A stretch of DNA of 64,000 nt from Bacillus_AD sp047238185 (GTDB lineage: Bacteria; Bacillota; Bacilli; Bacillales; DSM-1321): assembly GCF_047238185.1 (NCBI RefSeq), contig NZ_JBDFMI010000001.1, forward strand, positions 1,860,001 through 1,924,000, read 5' to 3'. Below are positions 24,469 to 32,650 of this stretch, in pieces. A model generated the notes under the pieces. That model was not told the DNA's origin. It searched no databases and saw nothing but the letters and a program-made list of their open reading frames with translations. Made by a program: the position numbers and the translations under genes. Within the stretch, counting starts at the first letter, position 1. Each line of letters starts with the position of its first letter.

Positions 24469-25242
24469 TTATTTCCCATAAAAGATAGGCTTTCTTTTCT
24501 CCAAAAAAGCAGCCACTCCTTCATGATGATCTTCCGTTAAACCGGCAATCCGCTGATTTTCTGCTTCTTTCAGCAAATACTCATTCAATGGGAGTGTCCC
24601 CGCATACGAAAGCGACCGTTTAATCAACCCCACCGCTTTCGGCGGCAGCTTGATGATCTTTTCAATATATTCTTGTATGCCTGTCTCCCATTTTTCCATA
24701 CTGACCACCTGATTGACGATGCCCATTTCATATGCGAAAGCGGAGGGAATCTTCTCGCCGAATAACGATAACTCCAATGTTTTTGCAGGGCCGATCAGCC
24801 GATTAAGAAAAAAGAGATTTCCTGAATCAGGTATTAGCCCGACATGTATGAATGCATTCAAAAAGGAACTCTTTTCCGATGCTACCCTGAAGTCACAGGC
24901 AAGGGCAAGGCTGAATCCCGCTCCTGCGGCTACACCATTCACCGCAGCTACAATCGGTTTCTCGCATTTCATGATTTCCTGGATCATCGGTCCATAGTGT
25001 TCTCGCAAAACGAGTCCGTGATCCATTTCCCCATCTACATCCGATAGATCCTGCCCAGATGAGAATGCTCTTCCTGCCCCAGTAAAGACCAAGCATCGGA
25101 CTGCCGGATCTTTGGAAGCTTTGCTGACAGCCTGTTTTATTTCACGGTTCATTTCAGCTGTAATGGCATTGAGTGATTCAGGCCTGTTCAATGTAATCCA
25201 TGCAGCATGATTATTCACTTCATACAAAATGGTTTCTGGCAT
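24469..25242 (-). CDS. paaG: Ring-1,2-epoxyphenylacetyl-CoA isomerase (enoyl-CoA hydratase family)
   Basis: A 257-residue crotonase-fold protein. The oxyanion-hole sequences are AFSSGQDLSD and GVAAGAGFSLALACD. At the second catalytic position it has VGLIPDSGNLFFL, the Asp signature of PaaG rather than the two Glu residues of hydratases. PaaG converts the ring epoxide to the oxepin-CoA. The ATG at 25242 follows AGAGGTGAAGAA. The gene lies 10 bases downstream of paaF, and an alternative GTG start would overlap the paaF stop. Confidence 0.9.
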   Translation of the reverse strand: MPETILYEVNNHAAWITLNRPESLNAITAEMNREIKQAVSKASKDPAVRCLVFTGAGRAFSSGQDLSDVDGEMDHGLVLREHYGPMIQEIMKCEKPIVAAVNGVAAGAGFSLALACDFRVASEKSSFLNAFIHVGLIPDSGNLFFLNRLIGPAKTLELSLFGEKIPSAFAYEMGIVNQVVSMEKWETGIQEYIEKIIKLPPKAVGLIKRSLSYAGTLPLNEYLLKEAENQRIAGLTEDHHEGVAAFLEKRKPIFYGK

Positions 25243-25252
25243 TTCTTCACCT

Positions 25253-26026
25253 CTACTCACCTTTAAATTCCGGTATCCTTTTTTCTAAAAATGCCCGCAT
25301 TCCTTCTTTTTGATCATTTGAAGAAAACAGCAAATAAAAATTTTTGCGTTCCTGGAGCATCCCTTCCTGCAGCGGATAATCGATTGCCTTATTCACAGAT
25401 TCCTTAATAAGCCTTACAGACAATGGAGGTTGCTTGGCTAGCCTGCGGCAAAGGCGTATAGCTGATTCGTCCAATAGTTCGCATTCTGTAATTGTGTTGA
25501 CAATGCCGTATTGCTGGGCTTCCTGGACAGATATCCTGCTCCCCGTCCAAAGCCACTCAAGCGCCTTGTTTCTTCCCGCCAGTTTTGTCAGCCTTTGTGT
25601 ACCGCCTGCGCCAGGCATCACGCCAAGGTTCACTTCCGGAAAAGCAAACATGGTATCGGTAGCAGCAATGAGCAAATCACAGCATAATGCCAATTCAAAG
25701 CCGCCTCCAAATACAAAACCTTTCACTGCTGCTACCATCGGTTTCCGGATTGCGCCAAGCCGGTCCCAATCCGAGAACGGATTGTTTAATTCCAGAGCAA
25801 TAGTATGATCATTAAGCATTTCGTCAATATCCGCCCCCGATGAAAATGCTTTTCCATTCGCTTTAATCAATATGCATCTGCAATCCGCACTGCGATCAAG
25901 GAACTCGGCACAATCGGCAATTTCCTTTACCATAGATCTATTTAGAGCATTGTAGCAATGGGGCCGATTAAGCGTAATGCTGCCGACCCCTTCTTCACAG
26001 GCCATTTCAATGTAATGAAAATCCAT
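25253..26026 (-). CDS. paaF: 2,3-dehydroadipyl-CoA hydratase (enoyl-CoA hydratase)
   Basis: A 257-residue crotonase-family hydratase. AFSSGADIDEM and GFVFGGGFELALCCD form the oxyanion hole, and FPEVNLGVMPGAGGTQRL keeps the second catalytic Glu expected for a true hydratase. In the pathway it hydrates 2,3-dehydroadipyl-CoA. Its ATG overlaps the ethD stop codon by one base (TAATG). The assignment to paaF rather than a second paaG rests on the Glu motif and gene order. Confidence 0.88.
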   Translation of the reverse strand: MDFHYIEMACEEGVGSITLNRPHCYNALNRSMVKEIADCAEFLDRSADCRCILIKANGKAFSSGADIDEMLNDHTIALELNNPFSDWDRLGAIRKPMVAAVKGFVFGGGFELALCCDLLIAATDTMFAFPEVNLGVMPGAGGTQRLTKLAGRNKALEWLWTGSRISVQEAQQYGIVNTITECELLDESAIRLCRRLAKQPPLSVRLIKESVNKAIDYPLQEGMLQERKNFYLLFSSNDQKEGMRAFLEKRIPEFKGE

Positions 26027-26328
26027 TACACATCCTCGCCGATCATTAACGTTACCAATTCGCCGGCAAATCCCATTAGATCCTTTCCGGAAGCTTTGCC
26101 TTCTGCAGAACGCATTCCTGCCTTAAGGGCATCATGGTCTTCGTAAAGCATTTCGCACATTAAATAATACTTGCCTTCCCCTCCCATTGGAGATCCTGTT
26201 ATCTTTGTTACCTTCATCTCTTTCAATCCTGGAATTTTCTCTGTAATCGGGCCATGTACGTTGAAATAGTGTTCATCGAATTCTTCCTTATTTTCAGGAT
26301 GCTTATAAAGAGCGATTAATTTCACCAT
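26026..26328 (-). CDS. EthD-family small protein in the paa operon
   Basis: A 100-residue dimeric alpha/beta-barrel type protein of the EthD family: MVKLIALYKHPENKEEFDEH then YFNVHGPITEKIPGLK. The conserved FDEHYxxxHxPI pattern is clear. EthD proteins are small, often accompany oxygenases, and have no settled function. Here the gene sits between paaD and paaF with start and stop overlapping paaF, so it must be made with the pathway enzymes. The ATG follows GAAGGAAATAAAA. A role in handling an unstable epoxide or oxepin intermediate is a speculation. Confidence 0.88.
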   Translation of the reverse strand: MVKLIALYKHPENKEEFDEHYFNVHGPITEKIPGLKEMKVTKITGSPMGGEGKYYLMCEMLYEDHDALKAGMRSAEGKASGKDLMGFAGELVTLMIGEDV

Positions 26329-26346
26329 TTTTATTTCCTTCCCTTA

Positions 26347-26850
26347 CTATAGATTTGAAATAGGCTTCATTGTTTCAAACGGGTTTCTGCAATTCTTGCA
26401 ATAGAGGATACTTCTGCATGCGGTCGGGCCGAATAGATTTTCCACGGTTACAAATGAAGAACCGCAATAAGGACAGTCCACCTGCCAGGAGCCATCTTCT
26501 TCATTCATTCGAGGAGGCGGTGAAATTCCAAATTTCTTTAGTCCTTCAATGCCCTTCTGTGTGATGCGGTCGGACGTCCAGGGGGGATCATATAGATATT
26601 GAACGGTTGTCTCTTTAATTTCCTCCATGCATTCCATTTCTTTCAAAATAGTTTGTTTCATAATTCCCAATGCCGGACAGCCTAAAAAGGTTGGAAGCAG
26701 TTGGATGGTCACAGAGTAACCATCTTTATATTTCTTAATAAGCACATTCTCGAGCATGCCTAAATCGAGGATGGAGACAGTATTAATTTCTGGATCCATC
26801 ACCATGCTAAGCATTTGATGAATGGCTTCCTCAAGCGTTTTGGCATCCAT
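26347..26850 (-). CDS. paaD: Phenylacetyl-CoA epoxidase assembly subunit PaaD
   Basis: A 167-residue protein with an N-terminal MIP18/SufT-like (DUF59) domain: VMDPEINTVSILDLGMLENV and TFLGCPALGIMKQTI. The C-terminal zinc-ribbon-like part has VDCPYCGSSFV and YCKNCRNPFE. PaaD is needed for maturation or iron-sulfur supply of the epoxidase system. The ATG at 26850 has AGGAGTG upstream; 18 bases separate it from paaC. Confidence 0.92.
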   Translation of the reverse strand: MDAKTLEEAIHQMLSMVMDPEINTVSILDLGMLENVLIKKYKDGYSVTIQLLPTFLGCPALGIMKQTILKEMECMEEIKETTVQYLYDPPWTSDRITQKGIEGLKKFGISPPPRMNEEDGSWQVDCPYCGSSFVTVENLFGPTACRSILYCKNCRNPFETMKPISNL

Positions 26851-26867
26851 ACTATTCACTCCTAGCA

Positions 26868-27674
26868 TTACCATATGGCTTTCTCATCAGTTGCATAAAC
26901 CTCAGAAAGAATTAATAGGGCTTGCTGTAAATCTTCCGTATGGTCTCCCAACCTCCCGTTATTATGGCCTTGCTGGATACCATGTTCCGGCAAAGAAAGA
27001 GAAGCGCGTTCCATAATAAGTGCCAGTTCTTCCTTCCATCCCTTGTATAATGTGATTTCTTCGTCTATCAGGCCGCTGTCAACGATTTGACCGGCATACG
27101 AACCAAGGTGGAACAGATCGTGGCAGTCGGCCATTACTTGTTGAAGCGCGGCAACCATTCGGTTACGCCCTTCTCCCTCAGCATTCACCAACTGGATAAA
27201 CCAAGTGCGCCAATGCAGTTCATGATAATACAATTCCATAAGGACTCTAGTTGCGATATGAGAAAGCGGTCCATAGCTGCTGCTCTTTAATGACTGCATT
27301 TTCACCTTCTTGGCAACGCTGTATAAAAAATTCCTGCATACAGCATACGCCCAATCAAATCGAGGGTTTTCAGAATAATCCCCTGGTCCATTAACGCGTT
27401 CAACCAATATGCAATTTCTTCTCTCAGCCGGCTTTCTGGCATGTGCAAGTTTATCGCAGCTTCCTATGTTAAGATCTTGAAGAATGGCAAAAAACATATT
27501 GGCATGGCCCATGCTATCTTGGGTAATCGAAGCGGAGGCTACATCCTCTTCAATATGAGGAACCAATCCAAGCCACTCAGAACCTCGGAATGCATATAGG
27601 AAATCATCATCTGCCAATTGGAATAATAAATCCACCAATGCTTCTTTTTCATCTTTATTCATTCGTTCATTCAT
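26868..27674 (-). CDS. paaC: Phenylacetyl-CoA epoxidase structural subunit PaaC
   Basis: A 268-residue ferritin-like protein: DDDFLYAFRGSEWLGLVPHI near the start and SITQDSMGHANMFFAIL, with a MELYYHELHWRTWF helix. PaaC supports the catalytic subunit PaaA in the epoxidase heterocomplex and keeps only part of the diiron ligands. The ATG at 27674 overlaps the paaB stop as ATGA, which fixes the start better than the upstream ATG. Confidence 0.93.
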   Translation of the reverse strand: MNERMNKDEKEALVDLLFQLADDDFLYAFRGSEWLGLVPHIEEDVASASITQDSMGHANMFFAILQDLNIGSCDKLAHARKPAERRNCILVERVNGPGDYSENPRFDWAYAVCRNFLYSVAKKVKMQSLKSSSYGPLSHIATRVLMELYYHELHWRTWFIQLVNAEGEGRNRMVAALQQVMADCHDLFHLGSYAGQIVDSGLIDEEITLYKGWKEELALIMERASLSLPEHGIQQGHNNGRLGDHTEDLQQALLILSEVYATDEKAIW

Positions 27675-28021
27675 TGATTCTTGTCTTCCCCCCATGACAT
27701 AATTTCTTTTTCATCCAGTTGTTTTTGTTCGTATTGCCGCCATTTTACCCTCAAATGGCCATACCCTTTCGTTGTCCGATATGTTTTATTGTCGAGTCGT
27801 TGGAGCATGGATTTTTCTTCAGGCGATACACCCTTTATATGGATCCGGTCAACAACCCAGATGTCCGCGACTGGTTCGCGCCTCATAAAGTTCTCCTGTG
27901 CCATTACTAATGCTAGCTCAGGATTAGGTGCCAATAAGCTGAACTGATGTTGAAAAGGTGAATCTATATTTTTTTTGCTGAATACCTCGTATTCATTGAA
28001 GAATGTTCTCTCTTTCTCCAC
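27671..28021 (-). CDS. paaB: Phenylacetyl-CoA epoxidase subunit PaaB
   Basis: A 116-residue protein with the PaaB pattern: NEYEVFSKKNIDSPFQHQFS then LLAPNPELALVMAQENFMRR and a VADIWVVDR strand. PaaB is a small bridging subunit of the epoxidase. The start is GTG at 28021, after AAGGAGAAGGG. It overlaps paaC by 4 bases and follows paaA by 19 bases. Confidence 0.93.
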   Translation of the reverse strand: MEKERTFFNEYEVFSKKNIDSPFQHQFSLLAPNPELALVMAQENFMRREPVADIWVVDRIHIKGVSPEEKSMLQRLDNKTYRTTKGYGHLRVKWRQYEQKQLDEKEIMSWGEDKNQ

Positions 28022-28040
28022 TAACTACCCTTCTCCTTCC

Positions 28041-29024
28041 TTATGACGATTGGATTGCCCTGCGGCCTAGAGCCTCGCGTACCCAGGCATTATTTTCATA
28101 AGAAGACTTTCTGAGAGAAAGCCTTTCTTGGGACCGGGGACCATTATTTGAAATAATGTGTTTGAATGTATCCCAATTTGGCTGTGTATATTCCCATTGT
28201 TGACTGCCCTCATCGAACCTCAGCAATGGATCATGGATTACTAAACCCAACGCTTGAATTCTTGGAATATATTTCGCCAGGAATTTCTGCCTTAATTGTT
28301 CATTTGTTTTCGTCCTAATCTTATATTTTATGGTCGTATCCTGTTTGGAACTTCCTGTGGTTTCTTTTGTAGCCGGCCCAAAAAACATCAGCAGTGGTTC
28401 CCACCAACGATCGAGAGAATCCTGCAATATATCCTTCTGGTGTTTAGTCCCTTCCGCCATCGCCATCACAATCGACTCGCCATGTTGGGCATGGAAAACC
28501 TCTTCGGCGCAAATTCGATGAAGCGCTCTCGAATAGGGGCCATAGGATGCGTTCAGCATATTGGTCTGGGTCATAATAGCCGCTCCATCGACTAGCCAGG
28601 CGATCATCCCGGCATCAGCCCATGTTTTGGTCGGCATATGAAACACATTATGGAACTTTAAAGTGCCATTGAATAAATCCTGCATGAGATCCTCTCTTGT
28701 TTTTCCATACGGTTTCATTAGGTCTTCGGCCACTCTGAGCAGCAATTGGCCGTGGCCCATTTCGTCCTGTACCTTAGCCATGATGCTGAGTTTCCGTTGA
28801 AGTGAAGGTGCTTTAGGCACCCATTCTTTTTCTGGCAAAGCCCCCATGATTTCACTGATTCCATGCATGGAGATCAATTTAATTAATGTTTTCCTGTACT
28901 CGTCGGGCATCCAATCATCAGCTTCAATTTTGTCACCTGCATTGATGCGGTCCATGAATGCTTCCATAGGATCTTTGTCTGTTTGAAAACTGGGCTGCTT
29001 CCTGCTTTCTTGTTGATGCGACAT
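28041..29024 (-). CDS. paaA: Phenylacetyl-CoA epoxidase catalytic subunit PaaA
   Basis: A 327-residue diiron ferritin-like subunit that epoxidises the ring of phenylacetyl-CoA using O2. Ligand helices read AKVQDEMGHGQLLLRVAEDL and CAEEVFHAQHGESIVMAMA, giving the two ExxH motifs. The ATG at 29024 lies 7 bases after TAGGAGG, which favours it over the ATG 6 bases upstream. It begins the paaABCD block, 127 bases after paaK, where a separate promoter is possible. Confidence 0.95.
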   Translation of the reverse strand: MSHQQESRKQPSFQTDKDPMEAFMDRINAGDKIEADDWMPDEYRKTLIKLISMHGISEIMGALPEKEWVPKAPSLQRKLSIMAKVQDEMGHGQLLLRVAEDLMKPYGKTREDLMQDLFNGTLKFHNVFHMPTKTWADAGMIAWLVDGAAIMTQTNMLNASYGPYSRALHRICAEEVFHAQHGESIVMAMAEGTKHQKDILQDSLDRWWEPLLMFFGPATKETTGSSKQDTTIKYKIRTKTNEQLRQKFLAKYIPRIQALGLVIHDPLLRFDEGSQQWEYTQPNWDTFKHIISNNGPRSQERLSLRKSSYENNAWVREALGRRAIQSS

Positions 29025-29029
29025 ACACA

Positions 29030-29150
29030 TGCCTCCTAAAGATATAACGGATTTATTTTTTTTGATTCATTTTTGTTATGGTGTTTTTTCGTATTAACAA
29101 GGTGTCAATGAGGTTAAGTGGTGATTTTTGTAGATTTCTATCGTTTGCGG
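29030..29150 (-). promoter_or_regulatory. paaK-paaA intergenic region with TTGTTA/TAACAA repeat
   Basis: On the minus strand this gap contains TTGACACCTTGTTAATACG followed by AAAAAACACCATAACAAA. TTGTTA and TAACAA form a 6-base inverted repeat with an 18-base spacer beside TTGACA. No clean -10 is seen. It may be an internal promoter or a second PaaX site, but the evidence is weak. Confidence 0.3.
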
Positions 29151-30485
29151 CTAGATGGGAAGTGTATTTTGTTGTTTGTTCCAATCGATCACCCTGATTG
29201 CTTTCCCTTCGGAACGGGTTATTCCCCTGGGCTGGCAAAGAGTTACATCCACCGACACAAGGCAATTCGATTTTATGGACTGTTGGATCTTTTTCCTTAA
29301 TTGTTGAATAATCACATGATCCAAATTATGCTGTGACTGTTCGAAGATTGAATCTTTCAATTCGACATGAAGGTTCACTGTATTCATTGAACCTTTTTTC
29401 TGCAGGTGAATTTGATAATGCGGCACCAACTCATGGAACTGCAGGAGCGTTCTTTCCATTTCCGATGGAAAGACGTTGACACCCCTGACAATAATCATGT
29501 CATCTGTTCTTCCTTTAATTCTGGACATTTTAGCAGTCGTTCTTCCACAGGAGCATTTGCCTCTAGTAACGCTAGCGATATCCCCGGTGCGATAGCGGAT
29601 TATTGGAAGCGCTTCCTTTGTTAAGCTAGTGAAAACCAGTTCTCCGGTTTTTCCTTCATCCACAGGCAACAATGTATCCGGATCGATGACTTCGACCAAA
29701 AAATGGTCTTCCGCAATATGGAGTCCGTTTTGTTCTTCATGGCACTCGATAGCGACGCCCGGGCCCATCACTTCACTTAATCCATATATATCAACAGCTT
29801 TTATTCCTAGTTTTTGTTCAAGGATAAGCCTCATCTCATCCGACCATGGTTCCGCCCCGAAGATGCCGTATTCAATGCTAGTGCTTCTCGGATCAATCCC
29901 CATTTCTTCCATTCGGTCCGCAATATTCAATAAGTAGGACGGCGTTCCGCAAATTCCTCGCGGCTTCAAATCCTGCATAATGGTAATCTGCCGTTCGGTC
30001 AGCCCTCCTGACATCGGGATCGCGGTCATTCCAAGCAATTCAGCTCCATAGTGGAGCCCGAGCCCACCGGTGAACAATCCATAGCCGTATGCGATATGGA
30101 ACATATCCTTTTCTTTGCCGCCTGCAGCTATAATCGCTCTGGCCACAATTTCTGCCCAATTGTTTATATCTTGTTCAGTGTAGCCGACAATCGTAGGTTT
30201 CCCGCTTGTTCCCGAAGACCCATGTATTCGCAACACTTTATCCTGTGGAACTGCAAACATGCCAAACGGATAAGTGTCCCTTAAATCCTGCTTTGTAGTG
30301 AACGGGAGATTGGTGATGTCTTCCAGCTTGGTGATTTCCTCTGGTGTTATGGAAGCCTCCAAGAACCTCTGACGATAAAATGGAACATTTCTGTAGACAT
30401 TCTCCACTGTTCTTTTCAACCGTTCATATTGCAGTTGATCAATAGAGCTGCGCTCCATCGTTTCCATTTCCAGATTATAGATCAA
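29151..30485 (-). CDS. paaK: Phenylacetate-CoA ligase
   Basis: A 444-residue AMP-forming ligase activating phenylacetate to phenylacetyl-CoA. HGSSGTSGKPTIVGYT (88-103) is the ATP/AMP-binding P-loop, IYGLSEVMGPGVA is the adenylate-binding motif, and YRTGDIASV and RIKGRTDDMIIVRGVNVFP are late ANL motifs. The start is TTG at 30485, 8 bases after AAGGAGG. The N-terminus IYNLEMETM is conserved in the family, so this start is well supported. It heads the cluster under the inverted repeat at 30526-30579. Confidence 0.95.
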   Translation of the reverse strand: MIYNLEMETMERSSIDQLQYERLKRTVENVYRNVPFYRQRFLEASITPEEITKLEDITNLPFTTKQDLRDTYPFGMFAVPQDKVLRIHGSSGTSGKPTIVGYTEQDINNWAEIVARAIIAAGGKEKDMFHIAYGYGLFTGGLGLHYGAELLGMTAIPMSGGLTERQITIMQDLKPRGICGTPSYLLNIADRMEEMGIDPRSTSIEYGIFGAEPWSDEMRLILEQKLGIKAVDIYGLSEVMGPGVAIECHEEQNGLHIAEDHFLVEVIDPDTLLPVDEGKTGELVFTSLTKEALPIIRYRTGDIASVTRGKCSCGRTTAKMSRIKGRTDDMIIVRGVNVFPSEMERTLLQFHELVPHYQIHLQKKGSMNTVNLHVELKDSIFEQSQHNLDHVIIQQLRKKIQQSIKSNCLVSVDVTLCQPRGITRSEGKAIRVIDWNKQQNTLPI

Positions 30486-30525
30486 TCAACAAACCTCCTT
30501 CGGTTAATTACATTTTCAATACGGC

Positions 30526-30579
30526 AATGACAAATTATGTTATATCATAAGGGTAGTTCCTTGCCATAATTTTGTCAAT
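30526..30579 (-). promoter_or_regulatory. paaK promoter region with long inverted repeat (candidate PaaX operator)
   Basis: On the plus strand AATGACAAATTATG (30526-30539) and CATAATTTTGTCAAT (30565-30579) form an inverted repeat of about 13 bases with a 25-base spacer and one base inserted. The outer arm covers a TTGACA -35 element on the minus strand. This layout suits a regulator binding two half-sites; PaaX is the obvious candidate. Confidence 0.55.
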
Positions 30580-30736
30580 TAATTTTTAGAAAATTTTAAC
30601 AATTTTATTGATTATTTTTGCTTGAACTCTCCATATCCCTGTAGGATTAAATGAAATCTCCCAATATAAGCGGTTGCATTCATATCCAATACATTTGAAT
30701 TCCTTCCGTAACCATTTGATTTGCGATAGCCATAAT

Positions 30737-30770
30737 AAAAGAGGCCGGTAGCACCCGTCCGGCCTCTTTT
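30737..30770. terminator. Bidirectional terminator
   Basis: A 12-bp stem AAAAGAGGCCGG / CCGGCCTCTTTT with a 10-base loop and A/T runs on both sides. It stops leftward transcripts of the phosphatase-microprotein unit at 30820-31819 before the paaK promoter. Confidence 0.9.
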
Positions 30771-30819
30771 CACTGTTACTAATAAAATGGTCTGTACCCA
30801 TTGGATCCATATGAATCAT

Positions 30820-31056
30820 TTACTTTTTCTTCTCCAACAATAACGGATCCTGAAGTTCCAACTCCATTTTCTTCAACTCCAACTGCAGTTTCTTCGTTTC
30901 AGCAATGAAATTTTCCTGTTTCAGTCTTTCAAGTTCAATTTGATCTTTCATAAATTCATTTTTCAATTTAGATGATTTCCCTCTGTGATCTAAAATAATG
31001 GCAAGGATGGGGACTGAAAAAATCATCACAACCGCAACTAATCCGATCGATAGCAT
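30820..31056 (-). CDS. Membrane-anchored coiled-coil microprotein A
   Basis: A 78-residue protein: an N-terminal transmembrane helix (MLSIGLVAVVMIFSVPILAI) then a charged heptad-like coiled coil with KDQIELERLKQENF and KKLQLELKKMELEL. The ATG at 31056 follows AAAGGAGCCAATC. It is a clear paralog of the gene at 32651-32860, sharing SIGLxAVxxIFSVPxL and DQxELERLKxENF. It lies 28 bases after the phosphatase gene and should be cotranscribed. The shape recalls PspB-like proteins, but sequence identity to PspB is not claimed. Confidence 0.8.
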   Translation of the reverse strand: MLSIGLVAVVMIFSVPILAIILDHRGKSSKLKNEFMKDQIELERLKQENFIAETKKLQLELKKMELELQDPLLLEKKK

Positions 31057-31084
31057 GATTGGCTCCTTTCTTTGGCATGTCCCA

Positions 31085-31819
31085 TTAGTCAACGAATGCT
31101 ACATGGTCTGATTCAACAGAGAACGTTTGAAGAATCTGCCCTTGTTTATTTAAGATGACTGCATTTAATTGCCCGCCGTATACTGATCCGCCGTCAATAT
31201 CAATATAATCAGCTTTCTCATTGAGCCAAATCCCATTCGTTCTGTCAGTATGTATTTCCTGGGTGGGTGTATGGCCGAAAACAATAACCTTTCCTGTTTT
31301 GTTCGGTTGCTCCCAATTTCCTCTGATCCAAACCATTTTATGGGGATCGGTATCACGCCAATCAGAAAGCGCTGGATCAATCCCTGCATGGATAAATAGG
31401 ATATTGCCATACTCATAGTAAAGCTTCAGCTCTTTTAGATAGTTTGTTTTTCCGATTGCCCTGGACATTAACTCAGCTATTTGAGGATAATCCATGCCGC
31501 TCAGGTCATCTAAACCTGTGAATTGCTTAATCGTAAGATCGCCGCCATTCCGAAAATATCTTTGGCCATTTTCTTCTGTTGGATCATCCAAGAATTTCAT
31601 CAGCATATCTTCATGGTTGCCTTTTATTAAAATAATCTGATCTCCATAGTGCTGTTTCAATTTCATTAATTCAACGACAACCTTGGATGAATCCTCTCCT
31701 CGATCTATACAATCACCGATAATGACAAGCTTCATTTCTTTATCCCAATTCTTCAGCAGTTCCATCATATAGGTGTACTGTCCATGTATGTCGCTAATAG
31801 CAAACACATTGTCTTTCAT
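31085..31819 (-). CDS. PPP-family metallophosphatase
   Basis: A 244-residue cytosolic phosphatase with the full set of PPP motifs: AISDIHGQ (Asp-x-His), VIIGDCIDRGED, IKGNHED, FIHAGID and VFGHTPTQE. Such bacterial enzymes dephosphorylate proteins or Ap4A-like nucleotides; the substrate cannot be decided here. The ATG at 31819 follows GGGGGAGTTCAG. It is followed by microprotein A in the same unit and divergent from the signal peptidase gene. Confidence 0.92.
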   Translation of the reverse strand: MKDNVFAISDIHGQYTYMMELLKNWDKEMKLVIIGDCIDRGEDSSKVVVELMKLKQHYGDQIILIKGNHEDMLMKFLDDPTEENGQRYFRNGGDLTIKQFTGLDDLSGMDYPQIAELMSRAIGKTNYLKELKLYYEYGNILFIHAGIDPALSDWRDTDPHKMVWIRGNWEQPNKTGKVIVFGHTPTQEIHTDRTNGIWLNEKADYIDIDGGSVYGGQLNAVILNKQGQILQTFSVESDHVAFVD

Positions 31820-31989
31820 CTGAACTCCCCCTGTTGTCCAAATAATCCAACCCTTACGTTCCATATATTATTATTGTAGCATGTTTTATCCCAGGTTGAT
31901 TAATGAAAAACAGCAGGCAAATGTCATTTCATTCATGCATTATCAGTGGTAAAATATAGAAAAGATCATCTTTCAAAAGGAAGTGGCGT

Positions 31990-32517
31990 ATGAAAAAGTC
32001 TGTTAAAGAAGAATTATTTTCTTGGATGAAGTCTTTATTGGTTGCCTTCCTGATTGTTTTTATATGCGAACAATTGATCATTACGCCCAAAATGGTTTCC
32101 GGTGAGTCCATGGAACCTACGTATGAAAATAAAGATAGAGTTATCATAAGTAAAGTTTCAACGCCAAAGAGATTTGATATTATCACCTTTCATGCACCTT
32201 ATTCTAACCACATTTATATTAAACGTATAATCGGATTGCCGGGTGACCATTTGCAAATGATTGACGATCAGCTTTACATAAATAATCGATTAGTGAAAGA
32301 ACCTTATTTGGCTCCGTTAAAAGCTGCTATCGGATTCGGCGATCTGCTTACGGGGAACTTTGATGCAATTGTTCCAAAAGGGCATTACTTTGTTTTGGGG
32401 GATAACCGGCAAAAAAGTAATGATAGTCTCCTATTCGGCCCCATTCATGAAAAATCATTAATTGGTGTTGTCAAATTTACCTACTATCCTTTGGATCATG
32501 CAGGTTTTAATAAGTAA
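31990..32517 (+). CDS. Type I signal peptidase
   Basis: A 175-residue membrane-anchored serine peptidase that removes signal peptides at the outer face. One N-terminal helix (14-32) is followed by box B VSGESMEPT with nucleophile Ser40, and box D YIKRIIGLPGD with general base Lys78. Box E is VLGDNRQKSNDSLLFG, where the usual Ser-Arg-Asp of GDNRxxSxDSR ends DSLLFG, a small change. Length fits the short Sip-type enzymes of Bacillus. AAAAGGAAGTGGCGT precedes the ATG. A strong terminator follows. Confidence 0.95.
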   Translation: MKKSVKEELFSWMKSLLVAFLIVFICEQLIITPKMVSGESMEPTYENKDRVIISKVSTPKRFDIITFHAPYSNHIYIKRIIGLPGDHLQMIDDQLYINNRLVKEPYLAPLKAAIGFGDLLTGNFDAIVPKGHYFVLGDNRQKSNDSLLFGPIHEKSLIGVVKFTYYPLDHAGFNK

Positions 32518-32525
32518 CTCCCCCT

Positions 32526-32556
32526 AAAAAAGAGAAGGCATATGCCTTCTCTTTTT
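32526..32556 (+). terminator. Terminator of the signal peptidase gene
   Basis: A long A-rich perfect palindrome, AAAAGAGAAGGCAT / ATGCCTTCTCTTTT, with T-tracts on both sides. Confidence 0.88.
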
Positions 32557-32650
32557 CTTTTAGCAAAGCAGTCTTATGTACTCCTTATATGTTGGATAAA
32601 GGCCGAGCTTTCGTTATCCTAATACATATAAACTGGCTAAGCCTATAACA

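Noticed and set aside
30586..30819. A 77-codon minus-strand frame
   Set aside because: It runs through the strong bidirectional terminator at 30737-30770, lacks a ribosome site and has no protein-like pattern.
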